Shown in pieces: positions 8,190 to 15,448 of a DNA stretch of 16,971 nucleotides. The notes under the pieces are model-generated. The model had not been told where the DNA came from. It did not search any database and worked only from the letters and a program-made list of their open reading frames with translations. Every line of letters begins with the position of its first letter. Position 1 is the first letter of the stretch. The DNA is from JAFGPJ01 sp964439135. Its GTDB lineage: Bacteria; Planctomycetota; Phycisphaerae; Sedimentisphaerales; Anaerobacaceae. The stretch lies in the NCBI GenBank assembly GCA_964439135.1, contig CAYTNN010000086.1:1-16971 (forward strand), written 5' to 3'. A program made the position numbers and the translations under genes.

Positions 8190-9629
8190 ATGAGTGATTT
8201 AATCAATCGAAGAGAATTCCTGGGTGCAAGTGCAGCAGGAGCGGGAGCTGTCATACTGGGCACACAATTGGCCGATCGAGCCGCAGCGGCCGGCGGGGCC
8301 GGAGAATGGCCGCCAAGATTGCCCGCTGTTAAAATCTACAAAGTCTTTATCGGCAGAACCGGCGGGATTTATCTCTCAAGACCCACGGATGAGATTGCCA
8401 AATTCGATAAATATCTCGCCGGCGTGGAACGCAAGCTGGGCGACGTGGAGTTCACCGGCGGCGAGCTGGTTCCCCCGACCGAGGTGGAAAAGATCTTGCC
8501 CAGGCTGAGCGATGCAGACGGCGTTCTGATATTCCATCTATCCGGCCACGGCGGCGGCGCGCCAAAGGCGGCGATGGACCGAATCATCGACATCGGGCTG
8601 CCCACCGCGGTATTCTCCCAGCCATTCAGCGGGCACGGCTGGATGTACTTTCCCCAGTGGCAGAAAGACGGGAAAAAAGTAATACTTTTACCGACCAGCG
8701 ACTTCAGCGAGATTGATAGAACCGTCGGGTTGATGCGGGTCGCGCCGCACCTGCGTAAAACACGCATAATCGTTGTCAATGGGCCGCTCGGAACTGCCGC
8801 CGCCTGCTCCGCAGAGCAGGTCAAAGAACGCCTCGGTTGCGAGGTCATCCCGGTGACGATTGAGGAGACGGTAAAAGCTCATGAGGCAATCGATATCAAA
8901 GACGCCGAGGAAGAAGCGGAAAAATACTGGATCAGCAAAGCAAAGAAAATCGTCGAACCCTCCAGAGAAGAAATCATCAACTCGGCACGCTTCTACCTGG
9001 CGATGAAAGATATGATGATTAAGAATGGGGCGCAGGCCATCACGAGCTCGGGCTGTATGGGCAGGCCGGCAAAGGCTTGTCTTACGTTCAGCAAGCTCAA
9101 CGACCTCGGCCTGGTCGGGGCCTGCGAGGGGGATATGGACTCGACACTGACGATGCTCATGTTCAATTATGCGTATGGCATCCCGGGCGTTATCAGCGAT
9201 CCGGTCTTCGATGCATCCGAGGATGCGCTGATACATTTCCACTGCACTTCGGCAACGAAAATGGACGGCCCCGCCAGCCAGCGTCTGCCCTTTAGCATCC
9301 GGACCCAGTCTGACAGCGAGCGAGGCGTCTCACTCGACGTGGAGAACCGAATCGGACAGGATGTTACCTGTGCCAAATTTATCAACCTCGACTCCATGTT
9401 GATCTCAACGGGAAAAATCTATAAGATTACCCACGATGAACTGGGCTGTCGAACGCAGTTCTGGACGAAGGTCGCCAATGCACGCAAGATGTATCATAAC
9501 TGGGGCGCAGACATCCTCAAGGGCGGTACAATGGCGCTGCTGCATCGTGCGGTCTTCTACGGCGACCACATGGAAGACATGAAAAATCTCGGCGTCCTGA
9601 TGGGATTTAACGTCGTCCAAGAAGGCTAA
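8190..9629 (+). CDS. Tat-exported L-fucose isomerase-like protein
   Basis: A 479-aa protein starting at an ATG 7 nt after AAGGAG. The N-terminus carries a twin-arginine signal, NRREFLGAS (R7, R8), then an Ala/Gly-rich stretch ending AAAA near residue 34, so it should be exported folded. The body resembles the L-fucose/L-arabinose isomerase fold: an N-terminal Rossmann-like part (IFHLSGHGGG near 115-125) and a C-terminal part with ACEGDMDSTLTML. E313, D337 (ISDPV) and H349/H351 (IHFHC) sit where this family has its Glu/Asp/His metal ligands. Classical isomerases interconvert aldose and ketose in the cytoplasm with Mn2+; export is unusual, and the sugar is not predictable. The next gene, a radical SAM protein, starts 16 nt after the stop and is very likely on the same mRNA. 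The fold call is confident; enzyme activity is not established. Confidence 0.85.
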   Translation: MSDLINRREFLGASAAGAGAVILGTQLADRAAAAGGAGEWPPRLPAVKIYKVFIGRTGGIYLSRPTDEIAKFDKYLAGVERKLGDVEFTGGELVPPTEVEKILPRLSDADGVLIFHLSGHGGGAPKAAMDRIIDIGLPTAVFSQPFSGHGWMYFPQWQKDGKKVILLPTSDFSEIDRTVGLMRVAPHLRKTRIIVVNGPLGTAAACSAEQVKERLGCEVIPVTIEETVKAHEAIDIKDAEEEAEKYWISKAKKIVEPSREEIINSARFYLAMKDMMIKNGAQAITSSGCMGRPAKACLTFSKLNDLGLVGACEGDMDSTLTMLMFNYAYGIPGVISDPVFDASEDALIHFHCTSATKMDGPASQRLPFSIRTQSDSERGVSLDVENRIGQDVTCAKFINLDSMLISTGKIYKITHDELGCRTQFWTKVANARKMYHNWGADILKGGTMALLHRAVFYGDHMEDMKNLGVLMGFNVVQEG

Positions 9630-9645
9630 CGTACGGCAAGGAACG

Positions 9646-10953
9646 ATGAAGCCGAAGATGCTGCTTGTTAATCCGCCGATCTATGACTTCGCGGCGTACG
9701 ATTTCTGGCTCAAGCCCTCCGGCCTGCTCAGTGTGGCCGGATTTCTGCGCGGCAAAGCCGACTTTAAACTGTTCGATTACCTCGACCGGCTCGTCCCCTT
9801 TATGGCCGGGCAACAGAAGTTTAAATCCGACCGGTGGGGCCGAGGCCGGTTCTACAGCGAACACTCCCCAGTCCCTCCGGCCTTAAAAGCAATACCCCGC
9901 TACTTTCGGCGATTCGGCCTGCCTCGAAATCTGTTCACCGATTTCCTGTCCAAAGAAGGTCCGTTCGATTTTGTTATGATCCAGACGACAATGACCTATT
10001 GGTACAATGGTCTCGAAAAAGTTATTGAGGATATCCACAAGCTTCAACCTCAGGCGAAAATTATTTTAGGCGGTAACTACGTTACGCTTTGCTGCGATCA
10101 TGCGCAGACATTGGGGGCGGATTTGCTTGTAAAGGGGATGAACCTTGAGCCGCTCTGGGAATATCTGGCAATCGGTCCGGACCTTCAGCAGCCGGCCTTG
10201 TGGGAAGTTTACGATAAACTGAATGTCGGTATATTGAAGCTGACCGAAGGTTGCCCCTTCAATTGCACCTATTGCTCGGTGCCGAAGGTGTATGGCAAAT
10301 TCAAGCCTCGATCGCTGGAACATTCTTTAGGTGAGTTGGAATTGCTCTGCCGGCTTGGCGCCGGCAACATCGCTTTCTACGATGATGCCCTGCTGTTCGA
10401 AGCAGATAAGGTCCTGATTCCGTTTCTAAGCGAGGTCCTGAAACGCAATTTAAGAGTGAACTTTCACAGCCCGAACGCCCTCAACGCACGTTTTATCACC
10501 AGAGATTTATCTGAGCTTATGTTGCGGGCCGGCTTTAAGACTTTCTATCTCGGCTTCGAGAGTGCTTCGCAGCAATGGCAGAAACAAACCGGCTCGAAAG
10601 TTTTTTCCGATGAACTTGTGCAGGCGACTCGATACCTGATTGACGCCGGGGCCGAACCTGAAAATATCACTGCGTATCAAATCCTCGGCCATCCGCATAT
10701 TGATATTCAGGAGCTTGAAGCCTCGATGCGTTTTGTCAGCAGCCTCGGCATCCGCGGAATGCTGGCTGATTTTTCGCCGATACCCGGGACCCCCGACGGC
10801 GAATATTGCCGCAAATGGGTCGATCTGGACGAGCCACTGATGCACAATAATACCGCTTTTCCAATCATTCTCTTAGGCTTCGACGAGAGCAACCGGCTGA
10901 AAGACCTTCAGCGACAATTAAACAGAGAGCGGACTAAAAAATCATTTTCGTGA
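9646..10953 (+). CDS. Radical SAM protein with N-terminal B12-binding-like domain
   Basis: A 435-aa protein. AAGGA lies only 3 nt before the ATG. Residues about 1-190 look like the cobalamin-binding-type Rossmann domain that precedes many radical SAM enzymes (MLLVNPPIYDF at the start; DFVMIQTTMTY; IILGGNYVT), but I see no DxHxxG cobalamin ligand motif. The radical SAM core begins with CPFNCTYC (C203, C207, C210), which binds the 4Fe-4S cluster and S-adenosylmethionine; NIAFYDDALLF and FYLGFESAS follow as core strands, and IPGTPDGEY lies late in the barrel. The C-terminus has no extra Cys-rich SPASM module. Reaction and substrate are unknown. Tight coupling to the Tat isomerase gene upstream suggests a shared pathway or a role in modifying its product. 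Cytoplasmic; it has no signal peptide. Confidence 0.88.
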   Translation: MKPKMLLVNPPIYDFAAYDFWLKPSGLLSVAGFLRGKADFKLFDYLDRLVPFMAGQQKFKSDRWGRGRFYSEHSPVPPALKAIPRYFRRFGLPRNLFTDFLSKEGPFDFVMIQTTMTYWYNGLEKVIEDIHKLQPQAKIILGGNYVTLCCDHAQTLGADLLVKGMNLEPLWEYLAIGPDLQQPALWEVYDKLNVGILKLTEGCPFNCTYCSVPKVYGKFKPRSLEHSLGELELLCRLGAGNIAFYDDALLFEADKVLIPFLSEVLKRNLRVNFHSPNALNARFITRDLSELMLRAGFKTFYLGFESASQQWQKQTGSKVFSDELVQATRYLIDAGAEPENITAYQILGHPHIDIQELEASMRFVSSLGIRGMLADFSPIPGTPDGEYCRKWVDLDEPLMHNNTAFPIILLGFDESNRLKDLQRQLNRERTKKSFS

Positions 10954-10989
10954 TACCTGTACTACCCTCAGAGACAGGAAAATGCGTGC

Positions 10990-11017
10990 TTGATTTTACG
11001 TGTCTCTTGCGTATACT
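10990..11017 (+). promoter_or_regulatory. Promoter for the phosphofructokinase gene
   Basis: -35 TTGATT (10990-10995), 16-nt spacer, -10 TATACT (11012-11017). The start is expected near 11024, about 30 nt before the ATG at 11054, leaving room for the AAGGAG at 11040-11045. Called by eye. Confidence 0.5.
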
Positions 11018-11053
11018 CTAAATCAGCAGCGAATAGATTAAGGAGATTATTAA

Positions 11054-12145
11054 ATGAAAACTCGGAAACGAATAGCAATTCTTACAGGTGGAGGCGATTG
11101 TCCAGGAATTAACGCCGTCATACGTGCAGTTGCTAAAAAAGCCATTCTCGAACATAATTTGGAAGTTCTCGGAATAGAAGACGGCTATCATGGACTCGTC
11201 AATAACAAGTACAGAAGGCTTGCATACAACGATGTTTCGGGGATATTGACCCTTGGCGGCACCATTCTCGGTACGTCCAAAATAGCAAATCCCTACAGGT
11301 ATCCGGTCGGCAAAGATAAGACTTTGAAGTTCCAAGACCTGTCAAAGGCAGCAATTAAAAACATAAAGAAGCTCGGCGTGGTCTGCCTTGTCTGCATCGG
11401 AGGTGACGGCACTTTGGGAATTGCTCACAAGCTGCACCGGGACGGATTAAACGTCATCGGAGTTCCCAAGACCATCGACAACGATATTAGGGGAACGGAT
11501 ATCACTTTCGGATTCGATTCTGCCGTCGCCGTGGCCACCGAAGGAATTGACAGGGTCCATACCACCGCTCAGTCGCACCATCGAGTCATGATTGTCGAGG
11601 TCATGGGCCATCACAGCGGCTGGCTTGCCCTTCACTCCGGCATCGCCGGCGGTGGTGACATTATTCTGATTCCGGAGATACCGTACGATGTAAAAATAGT
11701 TGTAAAGACGGTCAAACAGAGAGCCAGAAAGGGCAAGAAATTCAGTATCGTCGTGGTTGCAGAGGGAGCTAAGCCCATAGGTGGCGAAGTCGTCATTCAG
11801 AGAATCGTCAAGGAAAGCGCAGACCCGGTCCGGCTGGGCGGCATCGGTTTTGTGCTCGCAAAGCAAATAGAAAACGAAACGGGTATCGAGACGCGAACCG
11901 TTGTGATGGGATATCTGCAGCGAGGCGGCTCGCCCACGCCGTTCGACAGGGTGCTGGCTACCAGCCTCGGAACGAAAGCTATGGAACTGATGCAGAATGG
12001 CGAATTCGGATATATGTCCGCCATCAAAGGAAGCAAGCTGATAAAGTTTCCTTTAGACAAAGTTGCAGTCGGCCCAAAGACTGTCCCGCCGGCCTACCCG
12101 CTCATACAATCAGCACGTTCGGTAGGGACGTGCTTTGGAGATTAA
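11054..12145 (+). CDS. pfkA: 6-phosphofructokinase, group III-like (probably ATP-dependent)
   Basis: A 363-aa protein, ATG 8 nt after AAGGAG. It phosphorylates fructose 6-phosphate to fructose 1,6-bisphosphate in glycolysis. Visible motifs: LTGGGDCPGIN (10-20, phosphoryl-donor loop), IGGDGT (D118, G119), PKTIDNDI (K139, catalytic base D142), MGHHSGW, and GYLQRGGSPTPFDR near the C-terminus (fructose 6-phosphate site). The residue after GGD decides the phosphoryl donor: Gly favours ATP, Asp favours pyrophosphate. Here it is Gly (ATP-like), while the second marker position is Lys, as in PPi enzymes and in the mixed-substrate group III, so ATP use is likely but not certain. It has its own promoter upstream and is followed after 30 nt by an ion exchanger gene. 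The family call is firm. Confidence 0.93.
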   Translation: MKTRKRIAILTGGGDCPGINAVIRAVAKKAILEHNLEVLGIEDGYHGLVNNKYRRLAYNDVSGILTLGGTILGTSKIANPYRYPVGKDKTLKFQDLSKAAIKNIKKLGVVCLVCIGGDGTLGIAHKLHRDGLNVIGVPKTIDNDIRGTDITFGFDSAVAVATEGIDRVHTTAQSHHRVMIVEVMGHHSGWLALHSGIAGGGDIILIPEIPYDVKIVVKTVKQRARKGKKFSIVVVAEGAKPIGGEVVIQRIVKESADPVRLGGIGFVLAKQIENETGIETRTVVMGYLQRGGSPTPFDRVLATSLGTKAMELMQNGEFGYMSAIKGSKLIKFPLDKVAVGPKTVPPAYPLIQSARSVGTCFGD

Positions 12146-12175
12146 AGGGGCAGCTTGTCGTGACTGGTATTTCTC

Positions 12176-13138
12176 ATGCTGACTTATGTGTTACTGATTG
12201 TTGGCTTTATACTGCTGATCAAAGGGGCCGACTTGCTTGTCGATGGAGCGTCTTCCATTGCAAGAACCCTCAAAGTCAGTGACCTGTTCATCGGCCTGAC
12301 CATTGTTGCCTTCGGAACATCCACGCCTGAGCTGGTTGTTAATATATTCGCAGGCGTCAAAGCAAACGCCGATATCGCTATCGGTAATGTCCTGGGCAGC
12401 AATATTTTCAACATTCTGATCATACTCGGTTTCTCGTCGCTGATTTTTCCACTGATAGTCACTCATGGCACTGTATGGTTTGAGATACCGATGACCCTTG
12501 CGGCCGCTGTGCTGCTCGGATTGCTGGCAAACGACCATTTGCTCACACACGGCGGCTTTCAGGGATTGTCGAGAATAGATGCCCTGATTCTGCTGGCCTG
12601 TTTTGCGTTCTTCTTATATTACGTGCTCCACATCGCGGGCAAGAGAGATAATAGTACCGATGCATCCGCTGAGACAAAACAGTACGGCGTGAGAAAAACA
12701 ATTCTGATGATCGTCCTTGGGCTCGCAGGTTTGCTTGTGGGTGCCAAATTTGTTGTCGATGGTGCGGTAGCTCTCGCCTCGGCGTTGGGCGTCAGCCAGT
12801 CTCTGATAGCTTTGACAATCGTCGCGGCGGGAACAAGCCTGCCGGAACTGGCGACGTCTGTTGTGGCGGCCTATAAAAAAAACAGCGACATTGCCGTCGG
12901 TAATATAGTTGGATCCAACATCTTCAATATCTTTTTGATTCTGGGCATAAGCGCCCTGATCAGACCGATCCCATTGCAGCCGAAAAGCAATATCGATATC
13001 GGTGTTGCAGTCTTCGCCAGCCTGGCCTTATTTATCGTAATGTTCACAGGTAAAAAAGGTGTACTTGACAGATGGGAGGGTTTTCTCTTCGTCGCTTTGT
13101 ATGTTGGCTATCTCGTATTTTTGATCATGCAGGGCTGA
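12176..13138 (+). CDS. Calcium/sodium antiporter, CaCA family (YrbG-like)
   Basis: A 320-aa inner-membrane protein with two inverted alpha repeats, the hallmark of CaCA exchangers: FGTSTPEL (46-53, E52) followed by NVLGSNIFNI, and AGTSLPEL (218-225, E224) followed by NIVGSNIFNI. The two glutamates should bind the cation. About ten hydrophobic segments are visible, with a short hydrophilic loop near residues 155-178 and no large regulatory loop, as usual for bacterial members. It should exchange Ca2+ for Na+ (or H+) across the membrane. A TGA in frame at 12161 rules out a longer product, and MLTYVLLIVGFILLIKGADL is a standard family N-terminus. No good RBS precedes the ATG, so translation may depend on coupling to the phosphofructokinase gene 30 nt upstream. 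Confidence 0.92.
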   Translation: MLTYVLLIVGFILLIKGADLLVDGASSIARTLKVSDLFIGLTIVAFGTSTPELVVNIFAGVKANADIAIGNVLGSNIFNILIILGFSSLIFPLIVTHGTVWFEIPMTLAAAVLLGLLANDHLLTHGGFQGLSRIDALILLACFAFFLYYVLHIAGKRDNSTDASAETKQYGVRKTILMIVLGLAGLLVGAKFVVDGAVALASALGVSQSLIALTIVAAGTSLPELATSVVAAYKKNSDIAVGNIVGSNIFNIFLILGISALIRPIPLQPKSNIDIGVAVFASLALFIVMFTGKKGVLDRWEGFLFVALYVGYLVFLIMQG

Positions 13139-13147
13139 CATCCTGCA

Positions 13148-13171
13148 CGAATCGTTCATAATCACGATTTG
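13148..13171 (+). terminator. Weak hairpin after the exchanger gene, possible terminator
   Basis: An 8-bp stem (one G-T pair) pairs 13148-13155 with 13164-13171 around an 8-nt loop, followed by the T-rich ATTTTCC. The stem is short and the T-run interrupted. Its right arm overlaps the -35 of the miaB promoter. Confidence 0.3.
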
Positions 13172-13197
13172 ATTTTCCGCTCCAAATGCTGTATATT
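13169..13197 (+). promoter_or_regulatory. Promoter for miaB placed next to the start codon
   Basis: -35 TTGATT (13169-13174), 17-nt spacer, -10 TATATT (13192-13197). Transcription should begin near 13204, within a few bases of the ATG at 13207. This explains the missing ribosome binding site and argues against the earlier ATG at 13186, which lies between the two hexamers. Confidence 0.5.
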
Positions 13198-13206
13198 CGA
13201 TTGTTT

Positions 13207-14595
13207 ATGAGTAATCCGTGCGTACATATTAAGAGTTTCGGCTGTCAGATGAACAAGCTGGACACGGCGCTGGTGACTTCTGCGCTCGAAGAAGCCGGAT
13301 TCGGTATTACCGATAGCGTAAAGCAAGCCGATGTCGTTCTGATAAATACCTGCTCGGTGCGGGAGCACGCCGAGCAGCGGGTGCTTTCGCACCTGGGTCA
13401 TCTCAAGCACATTAAGGAGTCCCGCCCCGACCTGGTGGTCGGCGTCATCGGCTGTATGGCCCAGCGGCTCGGCGATAAACTGCTCGAACACGATGCGGTC
13501 AATCTCGTTTGCGGCCCGGCGGAAATCCCGCAGATAATGCAGCTTATCACAGAAGCCCTGGAAGAAAAAAAGAAAAGCCTGGCGGTAACGGAGAAAATCC
13601 GTCAGAAAGCCGCCGAAGAAAAGACCCAGGCGCTCGAACAGTTCGAATCGGCCTACGGCATCGAGGACGAGTCAATCCCGGCCCAGGCTTTTGTCCGGGT
13701 CATGCGGGGCTGCAATAATTTCTGCTCGTACTGTGTCGTGCCCTACGTCCGCGGGCCGGAAGTGTCCCGGCCGCCCGAAGCAATAATCGAGCAGATAAAG
13801 AAATTGGCGGACCATGGTGTCAAACAAATCACGCTCCTGGGCCAGACGGTTAATTCGTACAAATACAAACAAGGCGAAAAGACCTGGTCCCTGGCGGATT
13901 TGCTCGATGCGGCAGGCAATATCGAAGGGGTCGAATGGCTCCGGTTCGTGACAAGCTATCCGTCCGAGGAGTTCTTCGACGAGATTATGCATGTCATGGC
14001 CGGTTCGCCGAAGGTTTGCGAGTATCTGCACATGCCGGCACAGAGCGGCTCGGACAACATCCTGCATGCGATGAATCGCAATTATACCGCCGCATGGTAC
14101 CTGGAACTGCTCGACAGGGCCAGGGCGATTGTGCCGAACATCTCCATCGCGGGCGATTTCATTGTCGGTTTTCCGGGCGAGACCGACGACGATTTCCAGG
14201 CTACGGTAGACCTGATCAAAAAGGCCAGGTATAAAAACGCGTTTATATTCAAATATTCGCCCCGGCCCGGAACTGCCTCGGACAAAAAATTGCAGGACAC
14301 CGTTGGCGCCGAAGTCAAGCAGAGGCGGAATATCGAACTTCTCGCCGTGCAGGAAAAAATAAGCAATGAACTTAGCAGGGACTTTCAGGGTAAACAAGTA
14401 AAGGTCCTGGTCGAAGGTTTAAGTAAGAAGCCGCATCTGAACGCCCCCAAGACCGGAGATGCACCGCAACTTATCGGCAGGACATCGGGCGACTGGATTG
14501 TTGTGTTTAACGGCCCCGAATCTTTGGCCGGAAAATTTGCGGAAGTAACGATAACAGGTGTTAGCCCACTGACATTGTTCGGAAGGCTTGCCTGA
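13207..14595 (+). CDS. miaB: tRNA-2-methylthio-N6-dimethylallyladenosine synthase MiaB
   Basis: A 462-aa radical SAM methylthiotransferase that adds a methylthio group to N6-isopentenyl-A37 of tRNAs reading U-starting codons. GCQMN near the start is typical of MiaB, whereas RimO usually has GCSKN. The N-terminal domain has three cluster cysteines, C13, C49 and C83, with spacing like E. coli MiaB. The radical SAM core has GCNNFCSYC (C169, C173, C176), then VVPYVRGPE and IVGFPGETDDDF. The last 70 or so residues are a TRAM-type RNA-binding domain (QVKVLVEG ... LIGRTSGD). An ATG at 13186 in the same frame would add MLYIRLF, but 13207 gives the usual family N-terminus and fits the adjacent promoter. 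Neither start has a Shine-Dalgarno sequence. The next gene starts 29 nt after the stop. Confidence 0.93.
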   Translation: MSNPCVHIKSFGCQMNKLDTALVTSALEEAGFGITDSVKQADVVLINTCSVREHAEQRVLSHLGHLKHIKESRPDLVVGVIGCMAQRLGDKLLEHDAVNLVCGPAEIPQIMQLITEALEEKKKSLAVTEKIRQKAAEEKTQALEQFESAYGIEDESIPAQAFVRVMRGCNNFCSYCVVPYVRGPEVSRPPEAIIEQIKKLADHGVKQITLLGQTVNSYKYKQGEKTWSLADLLDAAGNIEGVEWLRFVTSYPSEEFFDEIMHVMAGSPKVCEYLHMPAQSGSDNILHAMNRNYTAAWYLELLDRARAIVPNISIAGDFIVGFPGETDDDFQATVDLIKKARYKNAFIFKYSPRPGTASDKKLQDTVGAEVKQRRNIELLAVQEKISNELSRDFQGKQVKVLVEGLSKKPHLNAPKTGDAPQLIGRTSGDWIVVFNGPESLAGKFAEVTITGVSPLTLFGRLA

Positions 14596-14602
14596 ATATA
14601 AT
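14575..14602 (+). promoter_or_regulatory. Possible promoter for the HAD phosphatase gene
   Basis: A perfect -10 TATAAT (14597-14602) just after the miaB stop, with a weak -35 TTGTTC (14575-14580) at 16 nt inside the end of miaB. The start near 14609 leaves about 15 nt of leader with AAGGAG. Called by eye; the -35 is poor. Confidence 0.35.
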
Positions 14603-14624
14603 GTTATAAAAAGGAGTCCGGCTC

Positions 14625-15404
14625 ATGGGAAAACTGGCGGATAAAAAAGGTTATATTTGCGATATGGACGGCGTTATCTACCACGGCGACAGACTGGTCG
14701 AAGGCGCAAAAGAATTCGTCGATTGGCTGAAGAATCAGAACAAGAGTTTCCTGTTCCTTACCAACAGCAGTGCAAAGTCATCCAAGGAGCTCAAACAGAA
14801 GCTCGCTCGCATGGGAATCGACGTGGGAATCGAAGATTTCATTACATCCGCCCATGCCACGGCGAGCTTCCTGGCCAGTCAGAATCCAAATGTCGGCGTG
14901 TACGTCATCGGCGAGTCGGGCCTGATTAACGCCCTGCATAATGCCGGCTTCTACATCGACCAGGTAAATCCCGTGTATGTCGTAGTCGGTGAGTCCAGGA
15001 CATACAATTTCGAACAAATCGAGACCGCCGTCCACTTAGTGCTCGGCGGCGCGAAGCTGATCGGGACTAACTCCGACCTGACGGGGCCGTCGGAAAAAGG
15101 CATTGTGCCCGCTTGCAGAGCACTGGTGGCGCCTATAGAGATGGCGACGGGCAGGCATGCATATTTCATTGGCAAGCCGAATCCCCTCATGATGCGGCAT
15201 GCAATCAAGAAAATCGGATGCAAACTGGAGGATACGCTCATCATCGGCGACAGGATGGATACGGATATCATCGCCGGCATCGAATCGGATATCGAGACGG
15301 CCCTGGTACTGAGCGGCATTACCAGGCGAGAGGACCTGGCAATGTATCCGTATCAGCCGAATTATATTCTCGACAAGGCCGCAGATATAATGCGTGCCGA
15401 CTGA
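14625..15404 (+). CDS. HAD-superfamily class IIA phosphatase, NagD/p-nitrophenylphosphatase-like
   Basis: A 259-aa cytoplasmic hydrolase; ATG 8 nt after AAGGAG. All four HAD motifs are visible: I, CDMDGVIYHG (nucleophile D13, acid/base D15); II, FLTNSS (T46); III, IGKPNP (K184); IV, IIGDRMDTDI (D209, D214, Mg2+ binding). The cap sits between motifs II and III, as in class IIA, and the length fits the family. Members dephosphorylate small phosphates such as nucleotides, sugar phosphates or phosphoglycolate; the substrate cannot be read from sequence. It follows miaB by 29 nt and may be cotranscribed or use its own TATAAT. Convergent with the Nramp-like gene; only 44 nt separate the stops and I see no strong terminator there. 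Confidence 0.92.
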   Translation: MGKLADKKGYICDMDGVIYHGDRLVEGAKEFVDWLKNQNKSFLFLTNSSAKSSKELKQKLARMGIDVGIEDFITSAHATASFLASQNPNVGVYVIGESGLINALHNAGFYIDQVNPVYVVVGESRTYNFEQIETAVHLVLGGAKLIGTNSDLTGPSEKGIVPACRALVAPIEMATGRHAYFIGKPNPLMMRHAIKKIGCKLEDTLIIGDRMDTDIIAGIESDIETALVLSGITRREDLAMYPYQPNYILDKAADIMRAD

Positions 15405-15448
15405 AAATCCGCCCCTGCTGAAGCCAAATGCCTGCGTTACAGGAACAG

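Noticed and set aside
10956..10978. CCTGT/ACAGG inverted repeat after the radical SAM gene
   Set aside because: The stem is only 5 bp with a 13-nt loop and is followed by A residues, not T, so it is not a convincing terminator.
13186..13206. Earlier ATG for miaB
   Set aside because: It lies between the -35 and -10 of the promoter, lacks an RBS and adds seven residues not typical of MiaB.
13672..14397. 241-codon minus-strand open frame
   Set aside because: Antisense to the radical SAM core of miaB, where the sense protein carries all expected motifs.
15431..15443. CCTG-CGTTA-CAGG hairpin between the convergent HAD and transporter genes
   Set aside because: A 4-bp stem without a T-run on either strand is too weak to call a bidirectional terminator.
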